This document shows, piece after piece, positions 1 to 8,721 of a stretch of 15,007 bases of DNA (the first letter of the stretch is position 1; every line of letters starts with the position of its first letter). Location: positions 1 through 15,007 of the forward strand of contig JAEDML010000005.1 in NCBI GenBank assembly GCA_016303035.1, written 5' to 3'. The stretch is from Clostridiaceae bacterium (GTDB lineage Bacteria > Bacillota > Clostridia > Oscillospirales > Acutalibacteraceae). The notes beneath the pieces are model-generated. The model saw only the letters and a program-made list of their open reading frames with translations, did no database searches and was not told the DNA's origin. The translations under genes were made by a program, and so were the position numbers.

Positions 1-54
1 GGCGCAGAGCTTGCCCAAAGCGATGAAATCAAAAAAGCCTATTTGGGCGGTTAA
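1..54 (+). CDS. livF: 3' end of a LivF-like branched-chain amino acid ABC transporter ATPase (partial)
   Basis: Only the last 17 codons and a TAA stop are inside the window. The frame reads GAELAQSDEIKKAYLGG. A tail of the form 'acidic residues - KKAYLGG - stop' is typical of LivF, the second cytoplasmic ATPase of the Liv branched-chain amino acid importer (E. coli LivF ends in a similar AYLGG segment). No catalytic motif is visible, so the call rests on the C-terminal signature alone. LivG or a related family member is possible. The gene converges on purL and shares its terminator. Confidence 0.65.
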   Translation, partial: GAELAQSDEIKKAYLGG

Positions 55-83
55 ATGCAGATTGCAAAATTAAATATATACAG

Positions 84-123
84 AAATACAGTCACGGAAA
101 ACAAAATTTCCGTGACTGTATTT
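84..123. terminator. Bidirectional intrinsic terminator between livF and purL
   Basis: A perfect 17-bp inverted repeat pairs 84-100 with 107-123 around a 6-base loop. The core is TACAGTCACGGAAA and its complement. On the plus strand it ends in TATTTTGC. On the minus strand it is also followed by T-rich sequence. It lies 30 bases after the livF stop and 25 bases after the purL stop, so it can end both convergent transcripts. Confidence 0.9.
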
Positions 124-148
124 TGCTATTAACCGGATAAAAATATTT

Positions 149-3100
149 CTATTTAAAATAAGCTACTGCGCTTTCAAACAGACCCATATCGTAGTTACCG
201 GGGACGTTTTTGTAAAGACTGTTGCCTACGCGCTCGGAATGTCCCATCTTTCCGAGTACCCGTCCGTCAGGCGAAACAATACCCTCTACCGCCCATGCCG
301 AGTTGTTGGGATTAAAACGTATATCATCGGTCGGAATACCGTCCATATCGACATACTGAGTGATTATCTGCCCGTTTTGAGCAAGTTTTTCAAGCAGTTT
401 TCCGCTTGCAGTAAAGCGACCCTCACCGTGGGAGATAGGTACTGTATAAATTTCGCCCACCTTAGCTTTTGAAAGCCACGGAGAATTTACCGAAGCTACC
501 CTTGTGCGAACTAATTTTGACTGGTGACGCCCGATAGTGTTATATGTAAGAGTCGGGCAATCGGCGTCGGTATCTATAATCTCGCCGAAGGGCACAAGTC
601 CCAGCTTTATAAGCGCCTGGAAGCCGTTGCAGATACCGCACATAAGTCCGTCTCTCTGCTTTAAAAGCGTGCTGACCTGCTCCTTAACCGCGGGACTGCG
701 GAAGAAAGCGGTAATAAATTTGCCTGAGCCGTCAGGCTCATCGCCGCCTGAAAATCCGCCGGGAATAAAGACAATCTGCGACTGTTTAAGTTTTTTTGCA
801 AAATTTTCGGTAGATTCCGAAATATCCGCCGCGGTAAGATTGCGTATAACGAATATTTCAGCCTCTGCGCCGGCGCGCTCAACCGCGCGGGCAGAATCAT
901 ATTCGCAGTTGGTTCCGGGGAATACCGGAATTAACACCCTCGGTTTTGCCGTGTGTACAGAGGGTGAAACAGCATATCTCTCGGTATAGCTTACGGTAGG
1001 AATTTTTGCCCCTATAGAAGAAATATTGCACGGATAAACCGATTCAAGCTTATCTTCGTAGACCTTTAACAGCGATTCAAGCGGAATAATCTCCTTGCCG
1101 TAGGTTATTTCAGGACTGCTTATGGTAGTTCCGACCGTAATACCTATATCCTCTTCACGGTCAAGCTCCAGCAAAAATCCGCCGTAGCAATAATCAAAAA
1201 TATCGTTTAGACTGAGGTCGGTGTTAAATACAAAGCCTACCGTATTGCCGATAGCCATTTTAAATACCGCCTCGGCAATTCCGCCCATACCTAAGGTATA
1301 GCAGGCGCGGCAGACTCCGCTTTCAACAAGACTGCGTACCTGTTTAAATATGCCGATAAGCGATTCGGTAATCGGAAGCTGATTACCGTCATAATCGGGC
1401 TTTAATAAAACAACGCGGTGTCCCGACTCTTTGAATTCAGGAGAAATTACATTCTTACAGCTTTCAGTCGTCACGGCAAAGGAAACAAGGGTCGGCGGTA
1501 CATCGAGCTTTTCAAAGGAGCCGCTCATCGAATCCTTACCGCCGATTGCGGCAATTCCCAGCTCCTTTTGAGCACGGAACGCACCGAGTAATGCCGCAAA
1601 GGGCTTCCCCCAGCGCGAAGCGTCCTTGCCGGGCTTTTCAAAATACTCCTGAAAAGTAAGATAAACCTCGTCAAAGGAGGCACCCGAGGCAATCAGCTTG
1701 CAGACCGATTCAACAACCGCTAAATACGCGCCGTGGAACGGACTTTGTTCGGTAATAAGCGGATTATATCCGTAAGCCATAAGCGAGCAGGTGTCGGTCT
1801 CTCCCTTTTCAAGCGATATTTTATGAGCCATAGCCTGAATGGGGGTAAGCTGATTTTTGCCGCCGAACGGCATAAGCAGCGTACCTGCGCCTATGGTTGA
1901 ATCAAAACGCTCGCTTAAGCCTTTCTTTGAGCATATGTTCAAATTTCCTGCAAGTTCCCTGTAGCCCTCGGTAAAATCGGTAGGAACGGTTTTACTGTAC
2001 CCTGACGCCGCCGCAGGCGCAACATCGGTATGCTTTTCGGCACCGTTGGAATTTAAAAATTCCCTTGAAATGTTAACAATTGTTTTTCCGTTCCAATTCA
2101 TTACAAGGCGCGGCTCTTCGGTAATGCGGGCGACCTGTGCGGTTTCAAGATTTTCAATAGAAGCAAGCCTCATAAAGGCTTCGGCGTCCTCAGGCGCCAC
2201 CACAACCGCCATACGCTCCTGTGATTCGCTTATTGCAATCTCTGTGCCGTCTAATCCGTCATATTTGCGCGGCACCGCGTTTAAATCAATAACCAAACCG
2301 TCGGCAAGCTCGCCTATCGCGACCGAAACGCCGCCCGCGCCGAAATCATTACAGCGCTTAATAAGCCTTGATGCCTCGGGATTTCGGAAAAGCCGCTGCA
2401 GCTTGCGTTCTTCGGGCGCATTTCCCTTTTGCACTTCAGCCCCGCAGCTTTCAAGCGATTGAAGATTGTGTGATTTAGATGAACCCGTAGCGCCGCCGCA
2501 ACCGTCTCTGCCGGTGCGTCCGCCGAGCAGAATAACAATATCACCGGGGCAAGGACACTCACGCCTTACATTTTTTGCAGGCGCCGCCGCTATTACCGCG
2601 CCGATTTCCATACGCTTTGCGGCGTAGCCTTCGTGATAAATTTCATCAACCAAACCGGTTGCCAGCCCTATCTGATTTCCGTATGAACTATAACCTGCCG
2701 CAGCCGTGGTAACAATTTTCTTTTGCGGCAGCTTGCCCTTTAGGGTCTTGTTTACAGGGCGAAGCGGATTTGCGGCGCCCGTAACCCTCATAGCGCCGTA
2801 AACATAGGCTCTGCCCGACAGCGGATCGCGTATTGCGCCGCCTATACAGGTAGCCGCGCCGCCGAACGGCTCTATTTCGGTCGGATGATTGTGCGTTTCG
2901 TTTTTAAACAGTAAAAGCCAATCCTCATTTTTGCCGTTCACATCTACCTTGATTTTTACGGTGCAGGCGTTGATTTCCTCCGATTCATCAAGGTGTTCGA
3001 GCTTGCCCTGCTTTTTGAGATATTTTACGGCAACCGTCGCAAGGTTCATTAAATTTATCGGTTTTTTAATTCCTAATTCCCTGCGTACCGAAAGATACTC

Positions 3101-3841
3101 CTGATAAGCACTCTCTAACAGCTCATCCTCAAAAACAGCATTGTCAATAGTAGTTAAAAATGTGGTGTGGCGGCAATGATCCGACCAGTAGGTGTCTATC
3201 ATACGAATCTCGGTAATGGTGGGATCTCGTTTTTCGGAAGCAAAATAGCTCTGACAAAACGCGATATCGTCGGTATCCATTGCAAGACCGTATTTTACGG
3301 TAAAGTCCTCCAAGCCCTTTTTATCAAGCTTTAAAAATCCGTGTAAAGTTTGCACTTCGGTCGGAATATCGTAATCAAGCGCAAGGGTTTCGGGCTTATC
3401 CAAAGACGCCTCTCTTGCTTCGACAGGATTTATCACATATTTTTTTATGCGGTTTATATCCTCCTCAGAAAGGCCGCCGTACAAAGCGTACACCTTTGCG
3501 GTCCTGACTAAGGGACGCTCTCCCTTAGAGATAATCTGAATACACTGCGCCGCGGAATCCGCGCGCTGGTCGAATTGCCCCGGCAAATATTCCACCGCAA
3601 ATACCGCCGCCGCGGTAGAATCACTGAACTGACTGTATACATCATCAAGCTGGGGTTCGGAAAACACCTCGCCGACGCTTTCTTCAAACAGTTCTTCTGT
3701 AATATTTTCCACATCGTATCTATTAAGTATACGCAGGCTTTCAAGACCGTCTATTTGTAAAAAGGAAGAAATATCGGCCGCAAGCGCGTCGGCTTCCGCC
3801 CTCATTCCCTGCTTTTTTTCAACAAAAATTCTGTAAACCAT
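149..3841 (-). CDS. purL: Phosphoribosylformylglycinamidine synthase, single-chain clostridial type
   Basis: Converts FGAR, glutamine and ATP to FGAM, the fourth step of purine synthesis, in the cytosol. The 1230-residue chain combines an N-terminal PurS-like region, two AIRS/PurM-like halves and a C-terminal glutaminase. Visible motifs are WSDHCRHTTF (about 219-228), NETHNHPTEIEPFGG (about 314-328), a glycine-rich GGRTGRDGCGGATG segment, and IGGKDSMSGS in the second half. The amidotransferase domain starts near 966; its nucleophile is C1071 in CGICNGFQ, with H1201 and E1203 in GHSERV. It is shorter than the E. coli enzyme (about 1295) and matches the clostridial PurL paralogue family. No separate purQ or purS is present, as expected. 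It is the last gene of the operon. The purD stop codon lies in the AGGAGG site, 10 bases before this ATG. Confidence 0.97.
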   Translation of the reverse strand: MVYRIFVEKKQGMRAEADALAADISSFLQIDGLESLRILNRYDVENITEELFEESVGEVFSEPQLDDVYSQFSDSTAAAVFAVEYLPGQFDQRADSAAQCIQIISKGERPLVRTAKVYALYGGLSEEDINRIKKYVINPVEAREASLDKPETLALDYDIPTEVQTLHGFLKLDKKGLEDFTVKYGLAMDTDDIAFCQSYFASEKRDPTITEIRMIDTYWSDHCRHTTFLTTIDNAVFEDELLESAYQEYLSVRRELGIKKPINLMNLATVAVKYLKKQGKLEHLDESEEINACTVKIKVDVNGKNEDWLLLFKNETHNHPTEIEPFGGAATCIGGAIRDPLSGRAYVYGAMRVTGAANPLRPVNKTLKGKLPQKKIVTTAAAGYSSYGNQIGLATGLVDEIYHEGYAAKRMEIGAVIAAAPAKNVRRECPCPGDIVILLGGRTGRDGCGGATGSSKSHNLQSLESCGAEVQKGNAPEERKLQRLFRNPEASRLIKRCNDFGAGGVSVAIGELADGLVIDLNAVPRKYDGLDGTEIAISESQERMAVVVAPEDAEAFMRLASIENLETAQVARITEEPRLVMNWNGKTIVNISREFLNSNGAEKHTDVAPAAASGYSKTVPTDFTEGYRELAGNLNICSKKGLSERFDSTIGAGTLLMPFGGKNQLTPIQAMAHKISLEKGETDTCSLMAYGYNPLITEQSPFHGAYLAVVESVCKLIASGASFDEVYLTFQEYFEKPGKDASRWGKPFAALLGAFRAQKELGIAAIGGKDSMSGSFEKLDVPPTLVSFAVTTESCKNVISPEFKESGHRVVLLKPDYDGNQLPITESLIGIFKQVRSLVESGVCRACYTLGMGGIAEAVFKMAIGNTVGFVFNTDLSLNDIFDYCYGGFLLELDREEDIGITVGTTISSPEITYGKEIIPLESLLKVYEDKLESVYPCNISSIGAKIPTVSYTERYAVSPSVHTAKPRVLIPVFPGTNCEYDSARAVERAGAEAEIFVIRNLTAADISESTENFAKKLKQSQIVFIPGGFSGGDEPDGSGKFITAFFRSPAVKEQVSTLLKQRDGLMCGICNGFQALIKLGLVPFGEIIDTDADCPTLTYNTIGRHQSKLVRTRVASVNSPWLSKAKVGEIYTVPISHGEGRFTASGKLLEKLAQNGQIITQYVDMDGIPTDDIRFNPNNSAWAVEGIVSPDGRVLGKMGHSERVGNSLYKNVPGNYDMGLFESAVAYFK

Positions 3842-3851
3842 TTACTTCCTC

Positions 3852-5114
3852 CTATGCCATAAGGGCGCGTTTGCCTATATCCCGACGGCAGTAACCGTTT
3901 GAAAACTCCACCGAATCCACTGCTTTATATGCCCTGTTTATTGCCCCTTCAAGCGTATCGGCTACAGCCGTGACTCCCAGCACACGGCCGCCCGAGCTAA
4001 GCAGGCAACCTTGGTCGATCTTTGCTCCTGCCACGAAATAATCCACCGACTTTTCGGGCTTAGGAATAACAATCTCAAACCCGCTCTCGTATTTTGCGGG
4101 ATAACCCTTAGAGGCAAGAATTACACAGCAGGCAGCACCGTTTGAAAAGCGTACCTCTTCTTTACAAAGCCTTTCCTCTGTTACCGACTGCATAATTTCA
4201 AAAAGATCGCTTTCAAGCAAGGGCAGCACTACCTGCGTTTCGGGGTCGCCGAAACGGCAGTTGTATTCTATTACCTTTGGCCCTTTTTCGGTAAGCATAA
4301 GTCCGAAATACAAGCATCCCTTAAAGGTTCTGCCCTCGGCTCGCATAGCCTCCACTGTCGGCATAAAGATTGTGTTCATACATTCCTCTGCAACCTTGGC
4401 ATTATAATAGGGATTCGGCGCTACGGTACCCATACCGCCGGTATTAGGACCCTTATCCCCGTCAAGCGCGCGTTTATGGTCCATTGAAGAAACCATGGGA
4501 ACAAGCGTCTTTCCGTCGGTGAAAGCCAAAACCGAAACCTCGGGTCCTGTTAAAAACTCCTCAATAACTATTCGGCTGCCGCTTTCTCCGAACATTCTGT
4601 CTTCCATAATAGACTGAACTGCGGATAAAGCCTCTTCCAAAGTATAGGCTATTATTACGCCTTTGCCGAGAGCCAGGCCGTCAGCCTTAATAACTGTTGG
4701 AAGTGGTGCGCTTTTAAGATATTCTATCGCCTCCTTAGGCGAAGTAAACACCTGATAGTCCGCCGTAGGAATATTATACTTTTTCATAAGATTTTTCGCG
4801 AAAACCTTACTGCCCTCAATCTCAGCCGCTTTTTTATTGGGTCCGAAGCAGGCTACGCCTATTTCTTCAAGCGCGTCAACCGCTCCGAGAACGAGCGGAT
4901 CGTCGGGCGCTACCACCGCATAATCAATGTGATTTTTCAAGGCAAAATCACAAATTCCCTTAATATCCTTTGCCCCTATATTCACGCATACGGCGTCTTG
5001 TGATATTCCGCCGTTGCCGGGGAGCGCGTAAAGCTTGCTTATTTTAGGACTTTTTTTAAGTAGCTTTATTATAGCATGTTCACGGCCACCGCCGCCGATT
5101 ACCATAACCTTCAT
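3852..5114 (-). CDS. purD: Phosphoribosylamine-glycine ligase (GAR synthetase)
   Basis: ATP-grasp enzyme that joins glycine to phosphoribosylamine to make GAR, the second step of the pathway. The 420-residue product shows the N-terminal GGGGREHA motif (7-14), FGPNKKAAEIEGSK (90-103), the ATP-grasp segments VIKADGLALGKGV (141-153) and EEFLTGPEVSVLAF (185-198), DHKRALDGDKGPNTGGMGT (212-230), and CRFGDPETQ further on. The frame stays open for 26 more codons to 5192, which would overlap purH by 58 bases. I chose the ATG at 5114 because it begins the conserved MKVMVIGGGGREH start, has GGGAG 10 bases upstream, and gives the usual family length. It starts 20 bases after the purH stop. MDHKR replaces the more usual QDHKR. 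Confidence 0.97.
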   Translation of the reverse strand: MKVMVIGGGGREHAIIKLLKKSPKISKLYALPGNGGISQDAVCVNIGAKDIKGICDFALKNHIDYAVVAPDDPLVLGAVDALEEIGVACFGPNKKAAEIEGSKVFAKNLMKKYNIPTADYQVFTSPKEAIEYLKSAPLPTVIKADGLALGKGVIIAYTLEEALSAVQSIMEDRMFGESGSRIVIEEFLTGPEVSVLAFTDGKTLVPMVSSMDHKRALDGDKGPNTGGMGTVAPNPYYNAKVAEECMNTIFMPTVEAMRAEGRTFKGCLYFGLMLTEKGPKVIEYNCRFGDPETQVVLPLLESDLFEIMQSVTEERLCKEEVRFSNGAACCVILASKGYPAKYESGFEIVIPKPEKSVDYFVAGAKIDQGCLLSSGGRVLGVTAVADTLEGAINRAYKAVDSVEFSNGYCRRDIGKRALMA

Positions 5115-5134
5115 TTGGGTAAAGCTCCCTTCGT

Positions 5135-6319
5135 TTAATGATGGAACAGTCTTAAACCTGTAAACGCCATTGCGATTCCGTAACGGTCGCATGCCTCGAT
5201 TACCAGGCTGTCGCGAATTGAACCGCCGGGCTCTGCGATATATGAAACTCCGCTGCGTCTCGCCCTGTCGATATTATCTCCGAACGGGAAAAATGCGTCG
5301 CTTCCGAGCGATACGCCCGTAATTCCGGACAGATACTCTTTCTTCTCCTCGCGCGTAAGCGGTTCGGGACGGTGGGTGAAATACTGTTTCCAGACCTCAT
5401 CTCCCAAAACCTCCTCGCTGTCATCGGAAATATAAACATCTATAACATTATCGCGCTCGGGACGGCCGAGGCTTTCCAAAAACGGAAGTTCAAGCACCTT
5501 TTTATGCTGTCTCAAATGCCATATATCAGCCTTATTTCCTGCAAGACGGGTGCAGTGAATACGCGACTGCTGTCCTGCGCCTACGCCTATCGCCTGTCCG
5601 TCCTTAGCATAGCACACCGAGTTCGACTGGGTATATTTAAGGGTGATAAGAGAAATAATCAGGTCGCGCACGGCGCTTTCGGGCAATTCTTTGTTAGCGG
5701 TAACGATGTTTGAAAGCAGATCGGCGTTAATCTTGGAGTTGTTTCTTCCCTGCTCGAAGGTGATTCCGAAAACCTCCTTTGTTTCAATAGCTTCGGGGAC
5801 ATAATCGGGATCAATTTTAACTATATTGTAATTGCCCTTGCGCTTGCTCTTTAAAATTTCAAGCGCTCCTGCGGTATAGCCCGGAGCTATAATTCCGTCG
5901 GACACCTCCCTCTTGATTAAAGAGGCAGTAACCTCGTCACAAACTCCGCTTAGTGCAATCCAGTCCCCGAAAGAGGACATACGGTCGGTTCCTCTGGCTC
6001 TTGCGTAGGCAAGCGCTAAGGGAGAATCGTCAAGGCCTTCAATATCTTCTACAAAGCAGGCTTTTTTAAGGCTTTCGGACATAGGCGTGCCGACCGCGGC
6101 TGAGGTGGGGCTGACATGCTTAAACGAGGTAGCCGCCGGCATACCGAGCGCCTCGTTAAGCTCCTTTACAAGCTGCCAGCTGTTAAAAGCGTCAAGAAAG
6201 TTTATGTATCCCGGGCGGCCGCTCAAAATTTCAATCGGCAACTCGCCGCCGTTTTTCATATATATTTTTGACGGCTTCTGATTAGGGTTACAGCCGTATT
6301 TAAGTTCAAATTCTTTCAT
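5135..6319 (-). CDS. purH: Monofunctional AICAR transformylase (PurH C-terminal domain only)
   Basis: Transfers the formyl group of 10-formyl-THF to AICAR (ZMP) to give FAICAR, the ninth step. The 394-residue chain starts directly with KYGCNPNQ (7-14), the opening of the AICAR transformylase domain. The roughly 190-residue IMP cyclohydrolase domain at the N-terminus of normal bifunctional PurH (about 510 residues) is absent. The catalytic Lys-His pair is K67-H68 in FKHVSPTSAA, where bifunctional enzymes usually read KHVNPCG. Other motifs are GAGQQSRIHCTRLAG (247-261), SDAFFPFGDNI (340-350) and IAEPGGSIRD (361-370). The neighbouring PurO-like gene supplies the missing cyclohydrolase. The start has an AGGAAG site eight bases upstream. 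Its substrate ZMP is the ligand class of the operon's riboswitch. Confidence 0.94.
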   Translation of the reverse strand: MKEFELKYGCNPNQKPSKIYMKNGGELPIEILSGRPGYINFLDAFNSWQLVKELNEALGMPAATSFKHVSPTSAAVGTPMSESLKKACFVEDIEGLDDSPLALAYARARGTDRMSSFGDWIALSGVCDEVTASLIKREVSDGIIAPGYTAGALEILKSKRKGNYNIVKIDPDYVPEAIETKEVFGITFEQGRNNSKINADLLSNIVTANKELPESAVRDLIISLITLKYTQSNSVCYAKDGQAIGVGAGQQSRIHCTRLAGNKADIWHLRQHKKVLELPFLESLGRPERDNVIDVYISDDSEEVLGDEVWKQYFTHRPEPLTREEKKEYLSGITGVSLGSDAFFPFGDNIDRARRSGVSYIAEPGGSIRDSLVIEACDRYGIAMAFTGLRLFHH

Positions 6320-6359
6320 AATTTACTTCCTTTCTATAAAGAAAAATTGCGGAAATATA

Positions 6360-7082
6360 TCAGAGTTCTCTTCCGTTTATCATTCGGTTTTCAACACTTC
6401 CGTTTTTAAGGTCCACAAACCGCACATAAAGCGAAATTCTGTTGTTTTTATTAAGACCGTTCCAGATTTCTTCTGTAAACTCATCAATATCGTCGGGAAC
6501 CAATACGCGCTCAGGCTCGCCCGTAAATGTGGGAATAGGATTTCCGTTTTCCATATATGTGTGAAGGAAATGACCTACTCCGTCCATAGCCTCATACGCA
6601 AAGTTAAAGCGGTTACAGGCGCTTCCCTTTTCATCGGCGCTCTTTAAAATATTCATTTTATATTTAAAGCCGCCGTTTTCAAAGGTAAGCATACCGCTGA
6701 TTCTCGGTGTAAAGTTAGGCGCGTCAGGCTCGAACCCTCTGGTATCAAGCGCCTCTTCAAAGCTCTTGCCCTGCATTAAATAATCGTAAACCGTATCGGT
6801 TTGGTCGCCGTTTGTGACGATAAGATGATTGCCGCATACGCGTATCGGCGAATAGATAATAAGGGACGGGTCCTCAACCTTAGACGCGTCATAAGGATGA
6901 ATTATGACCTCATCGCCCTGCTCGGTAAAAATGCGGTTTCGGCTGTTTTCACTGCGTCCCATAATAAAATAGGCAACCGCGGCCTTAGTGCCTGTTTTTG
7001 TCTTGCCTATTACAATTCCGCGTCCTACATATTCGTTATTTTCAATACGCTCACGCATAGATTTTATTTCATACACATTCAT
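6360..7082 (-). CDS. purO: IMP cyclohydrolase, PurO-like
   Basis: Predicted to close the ring of FAICAR to IMP, the last step of the pathway. The 240-residue chain resembles the stand-alone IMP cyclohydrolase family first known from archaea (PurO, PF07826), which has an Ntn-hydrolase-like fold. The N-terminal part carries the family-like segments YVGRGIVIGKT (19-29) and YFIMGRSENSRNRIF (38-52). Assignment also rests on context: it sits between purN and a purH gene that has lost its own cyclohydrolase domain. It is somewhat longer than archaeal PurO (about 200). The ATG overlaps the purN stop as ATGA, with GGAGA just upstream inside purN, so translation is probably coupled. Confidence 0.88.
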   Translation of the reverse strand: MNVYEIKSMRERIENNEYVGRGIVIGKTKTGTKAAVAYFIMGRSENSRNRIFTEQGDEVIIHPYDASKVEDPSLIIYSPIRVCGNHLIVTNGDQTDTVYDYLMQGKSFEEALDTRGFEPDAPNFTPRISGMLTFENGGFKYKMNILKSADEKGSACNRFNFAYEAMDGVGHFLHTYMENGNPIPTFTGEPERVLVPDDIDEFTEEIWNGLNKNNRISLYVRFVDLKNGSVENRMINGREL

Positions 7083-7687
7083 AATTCTTCTCCGTTTCTA
7101 AGCTTCCTACATACAAGCTCGGCAGCCGCAGGCAGCAAATGCCATTCCGCCTGCTCCATAACACGCCGCTGTAATATTTCGGGCGTATCGCCCTCCTTAA
7201 TTTCAACCGCCTTTTGCATAATAATTTTTCCGCCGTCGGGAATTTCGTTTACAAAATGCACCGTAGCGCCCGTAACCTTTACCCCGTAATCCAACGCGGC
7301 CTGATGTACTTTTAAACCGTAAAAGCCCTTGCCGCAGAAAGCCGGAATAAGCGACGGATGTACATTTATTATACGGTTATGAAATCTTGCGGTGAAATCG
7401 GCGCTTAAAATACACATAAATCCTGCCAAAATAATTAAATCAATACCGTTTTGCTCCAAAAGCTCTGTAATACGCGCTTCAAAGCATTCTTGGTATTCCT
7501 GCTTTAAAACCACTTCGCAGGGGATTCCCGCTTTTTTTGCACGCTCAAGAGCAAATGCGTCCGCTCGGTTTGAAATTACCAGAGCTATTTCGCCGCTCAT
7601 AAGTATCCCGGAGTTCTGAGCGTCAATAAGCGCCTGCAAATTAGTGCCGCCGCCCGAAACCAGCACACATATTTTAATTTTGCTCAT
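7079..7687 (-). CDS. purN: Phosphoribosylglycinamide formyltransferase (GART)
   Basis: Formylates GAR with 10-formyl-THF to give FGAR, the third step. The 202-residue chain begins with KICVLVSGGGTNLQALID, the phosphate-binding start of the family. The catalytic triad is visible: N108 and H110 in RIINVHPSLIPAF, and D151 in NEIPDGGKI. Length is normal (E. coli PurN is 212). The start overlaps the purM stop as ATGA and the stop overlaps the next start in the same way, so it sits in the middle of a coupled trio. It is one of two formyl-THF users in the operon, so it shares the cofactor demand that the riboswitch monitors. Confidence 0.97.
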   Translation of the reverse strand: MSKIKICVLVSGGGTNLQALIDAQNSGILMSGEIALVISNRADAFALERAKKAGIPCEVVLKQEYQECFEARITELLEQNGIDLIILAGFMCILSADFTARFHNRIINVHPSLIPAFCGKGFYGLKVHQAALDYGVKVTGATVHFVNEIPDGGKIIMQKAVEIKEGDTPEILQRRVMEQAEWHLLPAAAELVCRKLRNGEEL

Positions 7688-8721
7688 AACAGCACTACTC
7701 CATCGTCCTGTTTAGCGGTTTCACCGATTATATATGCGTCCGCGCCGTTGTCTCTTAAAATTTGCAGCGCGCGGTCGGCGTCCTCCTTGGCGACGACAAC
7801 GCTCATTCCCACGCCCATATTAAAGGTATTAAACATATCGCGTTCCGAAATGCCGCCTGCTTTACCGATAAGCTCGAATATAGGAAGCACACGCACAGCG
7901 GATTTTTCGATTCTGGCGCCGTAGCCCTGCGGAAGACTGCGCGGAATATTTTCGTAAAAGCCGCCGCCCGTAATGTGGGAAACCGCCTTAACCGTAACCT
8001 CATCAAACAGCTTTTTCATAGGCTTTGCGTAAATTTTTGTAGGCATAAGCAGTGTTTCGCCCAATGATTTACCGCCGAGTTCTGCAACGGGTGAAGTAAT
8101 ATCTGCATTTTCAACGTCGAACACACGCCGAACAAGTGAAAATCCGTTTGAATGAACGCCGCTTGAGGGAAGCGCTATAATCACATCGCCCTCGTTCACG
8201 GTTTTATTATCAAGAATTTTCTTTTTATCAATAACGCCGACGGCAAAGCCTGCGAGATCGTACTCGTTTTCGGGATAAAAGCCGGGCATTTCAGCCGTTT
8301 CTCCGCCTATCAGCGCCGCGCCTGACTGCACGCAGCCCTCGGCTACGCCGCTTACAATCTGTGCTATTTTTTCGGGTTGGTTTTTGCCGCAGGCAATATA
8401 ATCCAAAAAGAAGAGCGGCTGTGCTCCGCAGCAGATAATATCGTTAACGCACATGGCAACGCAGTCTATACCTACCGTATCATGGCGGTCCATAAGAAAC
8501 GCGAGCTTAAGCTTGGTTCCGACCCCGTCGGTTCCGCTTACAAAAACCGGCTTTTCCATTCCGCTTAAATCAGGCTCGAACAGACCGCCGAAGCCGCCGA
8601 TGTCCGAAAGCGCTCCTGCCGTCATCGTTTTAGCGATATGCCCCTTCATCAGCTCTACCGCCTTATAACCAGCCGTAATATCAACGCCTGCCGCCTTATA
8701 ACTTTCGCTGTAGCTTTTCAT
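7684..8721 (-). CDS. purM: Phosphoribosylformylglycinamidine cyclo-ligase (AIR synthetase)
   Basis: Uses ATP to close FGAM to aminoimidazole ribotide (AIR), the fifth step. The 345-residue chain matches the usual PurM length. It shows YKAAGVDITAG (8-18), GTDGVGTKLK (63-72), DCVAMCVNDIICCGAQP (86-102), GGETAEMPGFY (139-149), GVHSNGFSLVRR (188-199) and HITGGGFYENIPR in the C-terminal half. The ATG overlaps the purF stop as ATGA, and AGGAGC lies just before it within the end of purF. Confidence 0.98.
   Translation of the reverse strand: MKSYSESYKAAGVDITAGYKAVELMKGHIAKTMTAGALSDIGGFGGLFEPDLSGMEKPVFVSGTDGVGTKLKLAFLMDRHDTVGIDCVAMCVNDIICCGAQPLFFLDYIACGKNQPEKIAQIVSGVAEGCVQSGAALIGGETAEMPGFYPENEYDLAGFAVGVIDKKKILDNKTVNEGDVIIALPSSGVHSNGFSLVRRVFDVENADITSPVAELGGKSLGETLLMPTKIYAKPMKKLFDEVTVKAVSHITGGGFYENIPRSLPQGYGARIEKSAVRVLPIFELIGKAGGISERDMFNTFNMGVGMSVVVAKEDADRALQILRDNGADAYIIGETAKQDDGVVLL

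Noticed and set aside
5115..5192. N-terminal extension of purD to an upstream ATG at 5192
   Set aside because: It would overlap purH by 58 bases and add 26 residues before the conserved MKVMVIGGGGREH start, which has its own ribosome binding site.
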